The translations under genes were made by a program, and so were the position numbers. From CAZAQS01 sp964486825 (GTDB taxonomy: Bacteria > Chloroflexota > Anaerolineae > Anaerolineales > UBA4823), in the NCBI GenBank assembly GCA_964486825.1, contig CAZAQS010000293.1:1-5856 (forward strand): DNA of 5,856 nucleotides, in the 5' to 3' direction. How positions within the stretch are numbered: the first letter of the stretch is position 1; each line of letters starts with the position of its first letter. Below the pieces are notes generated by a model, which saw only the letters and a list, made by a program, of their open reading frames with translations, ran no database searches and had not been told where the DNA came from. Below, one piece after another: positions 1-5,856 of this stretch.

Positions 1-2622
1 CCTACCGGGACCGTTACTTTCCTTTTTACAGATATCGAAGACAGCACCGGGTTGGCGCAGAAGCACCCTGCTGAAATGCCTTTGCTCCTTTCTCAGCATC
101 ATGCCATTCTGCGCCAATCCATCCAAGCACACCACGGGCACGTCTTCCGAATCATGGGGGACGCCTTTTGCGCTGCATTCTTTACCGCTACCGATGCACT
201 ATATGCAGCGCTTCAAGCACAACGCCAACTGCAGCAAGTAGCCTGGCACCCAGTGGCGATTAAAGTGCGCATGGGGATACACACCGGTCCTGCTCAAACC
301 GGTGGCGTCGAAGAAGTAGCAGGCGATTACACCGGTTACTTGACGCTGACACGCGTCCAAAGGATCATGTCTACCGCCTATGGGGGACAGATCTTGATTT
401 CCAGCGCAAGCGCTGAACTGCTACGGGGAGAACTTCCAGAAAGCGTCGAGCTGCGCGACATGGGTGAGCATCGCTTGAAGGGGCTGCTGACCCCTGAGCG
501 TCTTTGGCAGGTGACCGCCCCTGATCTGCTCTCCGAGTTCCCTGCACTTAAATCGCTTAATGCCATACCGAATAACCTGCCCGTGCAGACCAATAGTTTT
601 ATAGGACGCGAGCACGAACTTACGCAAACCAAGGAACTGCTCACGAGCACCCACCTGCTCACACTTATCGGTCCTGGCGGCACCGGAAAAACCCGGCTTA
701 CACTGCAATTGGCTGCAGAAGTCCTTCCAGAGTATACTGATGGAGTCTGGCTGGTAGAGCTGGCCCCGTTGACCAACCCGGCGCTGGTGCTGCAAACCAC
801 TGCGGCAACATTAGGCTTGCGGGAGATCCCAGGGATGTCATTGCAGGACTTGGTGACGCGTTATTTGTGCGACAAACACCTGGTGCTTATCCTGGATAAC
901 TGCGAGCACCTGGTAGAGACCTGCGCAGTGCTGGCCGATCGCTTTCTACACAGCTGCCCCAATTTGAAGATCCTCGCAAGCAGCCGGGAGGCGTTGGGTA
1001 TAACGGGCGAAACCGTATACCAAGTGCCTCCACTCGCCTTGCCAGACTCGGATGGCCTCGCTGCAGAGACGCTCGGCCGTTCTGAGGCCGTGCAGCTCTT
1101 CGTTGAGCGAGCAGCCGCTGTCAAGCCGGGTTTTGGATTAAATGATCACAATGCGTCTGCTGTTGCTCAAATTTGCCAGCGGCTGGATGGCATTCCACTA
1201 GCACTAGAGCTGGCGGCAGCGCGGGTAGGAATGCTCACTACCCAACAAATCGCCGCCCGTTTGGACGACCGATTCCGCCTTCTGACAGGCGGCAGCCGGA
1301 CAGCTCTGCCACGCCAGCAAACCTTGCGCTCCTTGATCGATTGGAGCTACGATCTGCTCTCAGAGATGGAACGCCTGCTGTTCTGCCGCCTCTCGGTGTT
1401 CGTTGGCGGCTGGTCGCTCGAAGCCGCAGAAGCGGTTTGCCCTGAACTGGACGTGCTATCGCTGTTGGCAAGGCTTACACAAAAATCACTGGTGGTCGCT
1501 GACCAAAGCGTGGACGAGGCTACAACGCGATTCCGGCTTCTGGAAACGATCCGCCAGTATGCTCGTGAAAAACTGGAGGAGTATGGGGAAACACAGGAGA
1601 TTTCCAGCCGGCATGCCAGGTTCTTCACACGGCTTGCCGAAGAAGCGGAAGCGTTTTTACGTGGAGGTCCGGAAATCATCTATTGGTTGCAGCGCCTGGA
1701 AATTGAACACGGGAATTTACGCGCAGCTCTGGACTGGTGCTTATCCGGCGGCGATCGATCCCTGGGGGCGCAGTTAGCCGGCTCCCTGACGTTTTTTTGG
1801 TTCCGGCAAGACCATCATTCTGAAGGTCGTAATTATCTTGAACAGGCCTTGAAGGCGAGCGATCGAGCTCCCACTCATGTCAAAGCAAAGTTGTTTGTGT
1901 CAATCGGGACCCTGGATTACATCCGGCAGGAGTTAGTGGCTTGCTTTGAAGCGTATCAAAAAGCAGCCAGCCTGTACCGGGAGGTTGATGATCCTGCAGG
2001 TTTAGGTTCGGCTCTGGCTTTTTATGGGGGTATCTTGGGCATGCTTCACCCGTCTCGATATTCCGAGGCGGTTTCGCTCTGCTATGAAGCGTTGGACATC
2101 CTGCGAAAGATCGATGATAAGCCCAGGATTGTTCAAGCGCTCAACTTTACAGGGGAAATGTTTAGAACGCGTGGAGATTATAAAAAAGCGAAGGCAGTTT
2201 ATGAAGAATGCCTGTCGTTAGCCAGGGAGATCGGGGATTTGCTCCGGGAATCGATGATATATCAAAATCTGGGATTTGTCGCCATACGCGAAGGAGACTA
2301 CCAGCGGGCAAAGGATCTATGCAGCCAGGGCATACGACTGGCTCTTCAGATAAAATCAGCCTCTCAGGTTGCGGCAACCATCATGGTGATGGCAGGCGTG
2401 TATACGTCTCAATCCCCTCCGGAGAAGGGTGCACGACTGATGGGTGCTGGTGAAGCGATGCTCGAATCGAGCGGTGTTGTCCTGCAGCCAGCGGATAAGA
2501 TCGAAATTGTGCAGTACCAATCTGATCTGATCGAACTCTTAGGCGAGAAAGCTTATGAAGCGGCGTATGTAGAAGGTCGCATGATGAAATCGGAAGTCGT
2601 GATAGCCACCGCACTGGAATGA
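1..2622 (+). CDS. Cyclase-homology / STAND (NB-ARC-like) ATPase / TPR signalling regulator, 5'-truncated by window edge
   Basis: Large multidomain cytoplasmic regulator, 873 residues visible. The frame is open from base 1 and begins with a hallmark class III cyclase motif (TFLFTDIEDST, residues 6-16), so the start codon lies upstream; the TTG at 52 is an internal Leu. Domains, numbered from base 1: cyclase homology ~1-165, with the two metal-Asp positions D11 and D54 (MGDAF) and GDYTGY at 108-113; STAND/NB-ARC ATPase ~191-420, with NSFIGRE, Walker A GPGGTGKT (224-231), Walker B LVLILDNCEHL (294-304), ASSRE (326-330) and GIPLALELAAAR (397-408); winged helix ~438-475; LLETIRQYAREKLEE (513-527); TPR-like helices ~590-800. 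The C-terminus (AYVEGR...ATALE) resembles natural ends of this family, so the 3' end looks complete. STAND proteins are nucleotide-dependent switches whose TPRs sense ligands or partners. The cyclase residues for base recognition and transition-state stabilisation look substituted, so catalysis is doubtful. The output is unknown; no C-terminal LuxR domain is present. Confidence 0.93.
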   Translation, partial: PTGTVTFLFTDIEDSTGLAQKHPAEMPLLLSQHHAILRQSIQAHHGHVFRIMGDAFCAAFFTATDALYAALQAQRQLQQVAWHPVAIKVRMGIHTGPAQTGGVEEVAGDYTGYLTLTRVQRIMSTAYGGQILISSASAELLRGELPESVELRDMGEHRLKGLLTPERLWQVTAPDLLSEFPALKSLNAIPNNLPVQTNSFIGREHELTQTKELLTSTHLLTLIGPGGTGKTRLTLQLAAEVLPEYTDGVWLVELAPLTNPALVLQTTAATLGLREIPGMSLQDLVTRYLCDKHLVLILDNCEHLVETCAVLADRFLHSCPNLKILASSREALGITGETVYQVPPLALPDSDGLAAETLGRSEAVQLFVERAAAVKPGFGLNDHNASAVAQICQRLDGIPLALELAAARVGMLTTQQIAARLDDRFRLLTGGSRTALPRQQTLRSLIDWSYDLLSEMERLLFCRLSVFVGGWSLEAAEAVCPELDVLSLLARLTQKSLVVADQSVDEATTRFRLLETIRQYAREKLEEYGETQEISSRHARFFTRLAEEAEAFLRGGPEIIYWLQRLEIEHGNLRAALDWCLSGGDRSLGAQLAGSLTFFWFRQDHHSEGRNYLEQALKASDRAPTHVKAKLFVSIGTLDYIRQELVACFEAYQKAASLYREVDDPAGLGSALAFYGGILGMLHPSRYSEAVSLCYEALDILRKIDDKPRIVQALNFTGEMFRTRGDYKKAKAVYEECLSLAREIGDLLRESMIYQNLGFVAIREGDYQRAKDLCSQGIRLALQIKSASQVAATIMVMAGVYTSQSPPEKGARLMGAGEAMLESSGVVLQPADKIEIVQYQSDLIELLGEKAYEAAYVEGRMMKSEVVIATALE

Positions 2623-2700
2623 TCCATTGGAATCCTGGAATAAGAGTTTTCCGTGAACTTGTATCAGGTAGGGTAATGAGATCTTGGGTGACCGGTAGTA

Positions 2701-2727
2701 CAAGACAACTGGTACCATTAAGTCTTG
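2701..2727. promoter_or_regulatory. Nested dyad, operator-like
   Basis: The outer arms CAAGAC (2701-2706) and GTCTTG (2722-2727) are perfect reverse complements. Inside them lies a perfect 8-bp palindrome, TGGTACCA (2710-2717), with its centre offset by only half a base from that of the outer arms. No T-tract follows, so a terminator is unlikely. The near-shared symmetry suggests a binding site for a dimeric DNA-binding protein, or a small RNA hairpin with a 6-bp stem. The binding protein is unknown. Confidence 0.35.
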
Positions 2728-2741
2728 CGACTCACCTATAT

Positions 2742-2756
2742 TGTGATATCTTCACA
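2742..2756. promoter_or_regulatory. CRP/FNR-family-like inverted repeat TGTGA-N5-TCACA
   Basis: TGTGATATCTTCACA carries both perfect half-sites of the CRP consensus, but separated by 5 nt instead of the usual 6. The arms do not extend beyond 5 bp. It lies 40 nt before the preferred start of the HD gene, whose downstream partner carries a cyclic-nucleotide-binding domain. The half-sites are read directly from the sequence; recognition by a CRP-like regulator is inference, and the non-standard spacing is a real weakness. Confidence 0.35.
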
Positions 2757-2783
2757 TACCTTACGTATTTCGCTTATGACGGA

Positions 2784-2789
2784 CATAAT
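2784..2789 (+). promoter_or_regulatory. Possible -10 hexamer (CATAAT)
   Basis: CATAAT matches 5 of 6 bases of TATAAT. The 17-nt-spaced -35 position (TTACGT, 2761-2766) is a poor match, so any such promoter would need an activator. Transcription would begin at about 2796, the preferred ATG of the HD gene, which would give a leaderless or nearly leaderless message. That fits the absence of a good Shine-Dalgarno sequence there. Hexamers this short occur by chance, so support is weak. Confidence 0.22.
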
Positions 2790-2795
2790 AGCCCT

Positions 2796-3398
2796 ATGGA
2801 ACAGAGTTCATATACACTAGCCTTCGAGTATGCTCTTAATCAGCTCGAACAGAAACTACCTGGCTTTTTAACCTACCACAGTTATTTCCATACCGTGCGA
2901 GAAGTGCTCCCCGTTTCCAGGCGGCTGGCGCAGGAGTGCGGGGTGCCGGATGAAGATTTACAGCTGCTCGAGCTTGCGGCCGTATATCATGATATCGGCT
3001 ACCTGCACAATATACAGGAACACGAGCAGGCGAGTGCCAAGGTTGCGCAAGAGGTCTTGCCGGGTTTTGGATTATCCAAAGCAGAAATCGAGACGATTAC
3101 GAGCATGATCCTGGCAACCCGGCTTCCCGCCAAGCCCACCACCTTATTAGAAAAAATACTGGCCGACGCAGACCTCTTCGTCCTGGGAGGTGAAGACTTT
3201 TTCAACCGCAGCGAGGATCTGCGGCGCGAGCTTTCCGCACGCGGTCAGGCTTACCCCTTAAAGAAATGGTACGAAATTCAGTTGGCTTTCATGGAAGAGC
3301 ATGCGTATTTCACACCTGTAGCCGCTGAGCTTTGCGGTGAACACAAAAGAAGGAATATCCAGGAGCTGAAACGCCTCCTGGCTGAGCTGAAGGATTGA
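2796..3398 (+). CDS. HD-superfamily metal-dependent phosphohydrolase
   Basis: Soluble 200-residue protein of the small HD phosphohydrolase type, which uses a His/Asp-bound metal to hydrolyse phosphate esters. Candidate metal ligands, numbered from this start: H32 in LTYHSYFHTVREV, H65-D66 in AAVYHDIGYL, and D126 in ILADADLFVLG. H76 in QEHEQAS is a further conserved-looking His. The rest is helical and ends in a charged helix (RRNIQELKRLLAEL), as in complete family members. I prefer ATG 2796 because homologous proteins begin close to MEQSSYTLAFEYAL; the alternative ATG at 2619 adds 59 unconvincing residues from AT-rich DNA, though it would overlap the upstream stop as ATGA. No strong Shine-Dalgarno precedes 2796. 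The transporter gene starts 2 nt after the stop, so the two form an operon. The substrate is unknown: a cyclic nucleotide, nucleotide or other phosphate ester are all possible. Confidence 0.88.
   Translation: MEQSSYTLAFEYALNQLEQKLPGFLTYHSYFHTVREVLPVSRRLAQECGVPDEDLQLLELAAVYHDIGYLHNIQEHEQASAKVAQEVLPGFGLSKAEIETITSMILATRLPAKPTTLLEKILADADLFVLGGEDFFNRSEDLRRELSARGQAYPLKKWYEIQLAFMEEHAYFTPVAAELCGEHKRRNIQELKRLLAELKD
3390..3394 (+). promoter_or_regulatory. Shine-Dalgarno AAGGA that sets the transporter start
   Basis: AAGGA lies 6 nt before ATG 3401, an ordinary spacing. The alternative TTG at 3395 directly abuts it, and ATG 3407 is 12 nt away, so 3401 is the best start. The site sits inside the last codons of the HD gene, which suggests translational coupling. 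Confidence 0.5.
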
Positions 3399-3400
3399 AG

Positions 3401-5677
3401 ATGAGGATGAGCAGAGCGATTCCCACCGGTTTTCGCGAGCAGCTTTCCATTTCCCGGCTGCTGCCTAGCCTGATGACGGGCGTGATCATCGTGCTCGTGG
3501 ATGTCTCGCTATTCATCTCCATGGCGGCCTTGTTATTTAACGGCATTTTAGCCAGCTATCTCCCGAATGGGATCGGACTTTTCTTCTTCGGAGCAGTGGT
3601 ATGTACCTTCCTGGTGGCTTTGCTGAGCTCCTACTCTGGGATGATCTCGATCCCACAGGATGTCACGGCGGTGATCCTGGCGATTATCGTGGCGGGGATC
3701 AGCTTTCAAATGGCGCCGGCTGCCAGCCAGGAGAGCATTTATATCACCGCGGTAGTTGCCATCGCAATCACGACCCTGCTGACCGGAGGGCTGTTCCTGC
3801 TGTTAGGCTACTTCAGGCTCGGCAACTTGATCCGCTTCATTCCCTTCCCGGTGATCGGCGGATTCCTGGCAGGCACGGGCGTGCTACTCGTCAGAGGCGC
3901 CCTGAGTGTGATGTCAGGTATGCCCCTCTCGCTGTCGAGCCTGGATTCGTTTCTCTCGTCGTCGGGGCTGTTACAATGGCTGCCAGTCAGCCTGTTGGGT
4001 TTCAGGATGCTGGTTCTTCTCAGGCGCTTCAAACATTTCTTAATCATCCCGGGTATTGTAGTGGGCGCGTCGATTGTCTTTTATGTACTGATCTATGCAG
4101 CCGGCCTGACAATTGCCCAGACGATCCAAGCCGGGTTATTATTCGAACCCTTTCCTGCTGGAACGCTCTTTAAACCGCTTACGTTGAGCAGTTTTACCCA
4201 GGTGAACTGGACGGCAGTTCTCGGCCAGAGCAGCAACATTGCCATCGCCTGCCTGATCGCAACCATCTCCTTGCTGCTGAATGCTACCAGCATCGAGCTG
4301 GCTGTTGATCGAGAGATCAATCTGAACCAGGAGCTGCGCGCCGCCGGTATCTCTAACTTGGTGGCAGGTTTAGGCGGCAGCCCGATCGGATTTGCAGCTT
4401 TGAGTTTCTCGGTTCTCAACCAGAAGCTCGCAGGCGCCAGCCGTTTGACCGGCATCCTTGTCGCTCTACTGTTCGGCGCGTTGATCTTATTCGGCGCGCC
4501 GGTTGTAGAGTTGTTTCCGGTGCCCGTGCTGGGCGCCCTGCTGCTCTTCCTGGGCCTGTCCTTCGTTGCCGAATGGCTGTACGACGGCTGGCGCCGGCTT
4601 TCAAAGGCCGACTACGCCATCGTGCTCATTATTATGGTCACTATGAATATTTGGGGGCCTCTTGCGGGGGTCGGTTTAGGGATCACCCTGGCGGCGGCCT
4701 TATTCGTTTTGAAATACAGCCAGGTCAAAGTTATCAAGCACGCCCTGTCCGGGGAGGTCTACCACAGCACCGTAGACCGGCAGGCAGACCACCGGGCCTA
4801 CCTGCGCAAGCACGGCCGCACCATTCAAATCTTCGAGCTGCAGGGATATCTGTTTTTCGGGACAGCCCAATTTCTATTGGAAGAGGTCCGCAAGCACGTC
4901 TGCCTGCCCGGGCGCACCTCTGAATATATACTTCTCGATTTCCGGCAGGTGAGCGGCTGTGATTCATCGGCTGTAACCAGCTTCCAGCGCATCGCACAGC
5001 TTGCGGAGAAATTCAACTTCATCTTAGCCTTCACCCACCTGCCGCCATCTCTGCGCGAACAGTGGCACAAGAACGGGATATCGGGGTTTGATCCCGGAAC
5101 GCCCAGGGAAAAGCAGGCCATCCAACGCGGCGACCCTCCAACGGGCCGGATCACCTTCTTCGCGACCCTGGATAACGGAGTGGAATGGTGTGAAAACCGG
5201 ATCCTGGAAGCGGGTGGGATCGAGATCATCGAACCCAGCGTGCCCCTGTTGGCTGCGCTGAGCCGTTTCACAGCTCCTGGATTAGACCCCACCCGGCTCC
5301 TGGGATACCTCGAAAAACTGGAAGTCGACCCGGGCTATATCATGATGCGCCAGGGGGAGGAATCCGACGCGCTGTACTACCTGGAATCCGGATCCGCGGC
5401 CATCTATCTGGAACTACCTGATAAAAAGAGCACTCGCATACGCACCCTGCGCAGCGGTAGTCTGGTAGGTGAAGTGGGGTATTACACGTCCTCTCCACGT
5501 ACAGCCACGGTGACGACCCTGGAGCCCTGCGTCCTTTACCGCCTGGCTTATTCGGATTTCGATGAACTCCAGGTTGGTGAACCGGAGATTGTGGCAGCAC
5601 TACACCACTGGCTGGCAGCCCTGATGGCCGAGCGCGTCACTGACAACACCAAGATCATCAGCGCCCTGGCGAAGTGA
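3401..5677 (+). CDS. SulP (SLC26-type) anion transporter with STAS and cyclic-nucleotide-binding domains
   Basis: Inner-membrane transporter of 758 residues, numbered from ATG 3401. Residues ~22-438 form the SulP core, with many hydrophobic helices, the SIPQDVTAVILA element (83-94; family consensus near GPQDTPAAILA), IPFPVIGGFLAGTG (~147-160) and NLVAGLGGSPIGFAALSFSV (~319-338). Residues ~472-565 form a cytoplasmic STAS domain with GCDSSAV (519-525), whose serines occupy the position phosphorylated in anti-sigma-antagonist relatives. A linker (~566-625) leads to a cyclic-nucleotide-binding domain (~628-745) with phosphate-binding cassette GEVGYYTSSPRTATV (690-704), retaining the Glu (E691) and Arg (R700) that contact ribose and phosphate. 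The SulP-STAS-cNMP order is a known bacterial arrangement. The likely role is anion uptake (sulfate, bicarbonate or a dicarboxylate; not decidable here) gated by a cyclic nucleotide. The gene is complete, uninterrupted and coupled to the HD gene. An alternative start at TTG 3395 would add two residues. Confidence 0.93.
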   Translation: MRMSRAIPTGFREQLSISRLLPSLMTGVIIVLVDVSLFISMAALLFNGILASYLPNGIGLFFFGAVVCTFLVALLSSYSGMISIPQDVTAVILAIIVAGISFQMAPAASQESIYITAVVAIAITTLLTGGLFLLLGYFRLGNLIRFIPFPVIGGFLAGTGVLLVRGALSVMSGMPLSLSSLDSFLSSSGLLQWLPVSLLGFRMLVLLRRFKHFLIIPGIVVGASIVFYVLIYAAGLTIAQTIQAGLLFEPFPAGTLFKPLTLSSFTQVNWTAVLGQSSNIAIACLIATISLLLNATSIELAVDREINLNQELRAAGISNLVAGLGGSPIGFAALSFSVLNQKLAGASRLTGILVALLFGALILFGAPVVELFPVPVLGALLLFLGLSFVAEWLYDGWRRLSKADYAIVLIIMVTMNIWGPLAGVGLGITLAAALFVLKYSQVKVIKHALSGEVYHSTVDRQADHRAYLRKHGRTIQIFELQGYLFFGTAQFLLEEVRKHVCLPGRTSEYILLDFRQVSGCDSSAVTSFQRIAQLAEKFNFILAFTHLPPSLREQWHKNGISGFDPGTPREKQAIQRGDPPTGRITFFATLDNGVEWCENRILEAGGIEIIEPSVPLLAALSRFTAPGLDPTRLLGYLEKLEVDPGYIMMRQGEESDALYYLESGSAAIYLELPDKKSTRIRTLRSGSLVGEVGYYTSSPRTATVTTLEPCVLYRLAYSDFDELQVGEPEIVAALHHWLAALMAERVTDNTKIISALAK

Positions 5678-5856
5678 CACATAAGCGAAAGCCCAATTTG
5701 GCAGCTCGGCGATTCGAATACAGTAGTATAGCTGGGAACAAAGATCAACCCATCTACATCAAGGCGGAAGTGGTGGTCGAAGTCGAGGTGGACACGACCA
5801 ACAACTGTTCCCACAAGCCAGACTTCCCCGAAGTGCTTGCTACACTTTTCAGTGCC
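5674..5856 (+). CDS. Possible start of a further gene, 3'-truncated, unrecognised product
   Basis: A GTG at 5674 overlaps the transporter stop as GTGA, a common translational-coupling arrangement, and the frame stays open for 61 codons to the window edge. The 5750-5820 stretch uses mostly G or C at third positions and G or A at first positions, as coding DNA does, and reads YIKAEVVVEVEVDTT. I recognise no domain. Against it: there is no clear Shine-Dalgarno, 61 open codons are not rare by chance, and a complementary-strand frame is also open here. The stretch may instead be a 3' untranslated region or belong to a gene entering from the right. Confidence 0.28.
   Translation, partial: MTHKRKPNLAARRFEYSSIAGNKDQPIYIKAEVVVEVEVDTTNNCSHKPDFPEVLATLFSA

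Larger units (their letters stand above)
2623..2795 (+). promoter_or_regulatory. Intergenic control region upstream of the HD-transporter pair
   Basis: This 173-nt gap has about 42% GC (72 of 173 counted), lower than the coding regions around it. A frame does run through it from an ATG at 2619 that overlaps the upstream stop, but the resulting 59 residues resemble no part of an HD protein. The gap contains two inverted repeats (2701-2727 and 2742-2756) and a -10-like hexamer at 2784-2789. These point to a promoter and operator region rather than an N-terminal coding extension. No rho-independent terminator for the upstream gene was seen, so read-through from that gene remains possible. Confidence 0.55.

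Noticed and set aside
52..54. TTG at 52 as the start of the first gene
   Set aside because: The frame is open to base 1 and the upstream residues (PTGTVTFLFTDIEDSTG) form the conserved beginning of a cyclase-homology domain; TTG here encodes an internal Leu.
378..800. Long complementary-strand frames inside the STAND gene
   Set aside because: They are antisense to conserved cyclase and Walker A regions, rich in Ser/Arg/Cys in the manner of shadow frames, and show no domain.
3601..4173. 190-codon alternative + frame inside the SulP core
   Set aside because: It overlaps the transmembrane core of a clear transporter in another frame; its residues (many Arg, Gly, His, Pro) match no family.
4734..5292. 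Complementary-strand frames across the STAS region
   Set aside because: They are antisense to the STAS domain and linker; their composition is typical of a reversed GC-rich gene and shows no recognisable motif.
5690..5740. Possible terminator or hairpin after the transporter gene
   Set aside because: Only short inverted arms such as CAGCT/AGCTG are present, with a long loop and no T-tract.
5548..5856. Complementary-strand frame at the right end, open to the window edge
   Set aside because: Its 3' half lies antisense to the well-supported cNMP-binding domain and has no recognisable family. The part beyond 5677 cannot be fully excluded as a fragment of a gene entering from the right.
1..5856. 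CRISPR arrays, tRNA or rRNA genes, insertion sequences
   Set aside because: No regularly spaced repeats, cloverleaf-like sequence, transposase motifs or terminal inverted repeats were seen by reading; no computed search was possible.

Overview
The window is bacterial DNA carrying three genes in a row on the + strand, with one possible fourth gene cut by the right edge. The gene families suggest a Chloroflexota (Anaerolineae-like) bacterium, because a class III cyclase-like domain fused to a STAND-type predicted ATPase and TPR repeats is very common there. This is a family-based inference; there is no rRNA or marker gene to confirm it. GC content is moderate in the genes and drops to about 42% in the one clear intergenic gap.

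Layout. Positions 1-2622 hold the 3' part of a large signalling regulator: cyclase-homology domain, NB-ARC/STAND P-loop ATPase, winged helix and TPR repeats. Its reading frame is open through the left edge, so the true start lies upstream. Positions 2623-2795 are an AT-richer gap with two dyad elements, one of them a CRP/FNR-like half-site pair. Positions 2796-3398 encode a 200-residue HD-superfamily phosphohydrolase. Positions 3401-5677 encode a SulP (SLC26-type) anion transporter with a STAS domain and a C-terminal cyclic-nucleotide-binding domain. From 5674 a frame with a GTG start overlaps the transporter stop and runs off the window; it is weakly supported.

How the parts may work together. 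The HD gene and the transporter are 2 nt apart and almost certainly co-transcribed. The transporter carries an apparently intact cyclic-nucleotide pocket, the HD protein belongs to a superfamily that includes nucleotide phosphohydrolases and phosphodiesterases, and the gene upstream carries a cyclase-homology domain. That domain lacks residues normally needed for catalysis, so it is more likely a sensor or regulatory domain than the nucleotide source. The most interesting hypothesis is a small locus in which a cyclic-nucleotide-related signal gates anion transport, with a CRP-like site in front of the HD-transporter pair. The individual families are known. What deserves checking is the combination and the intergenic control region.
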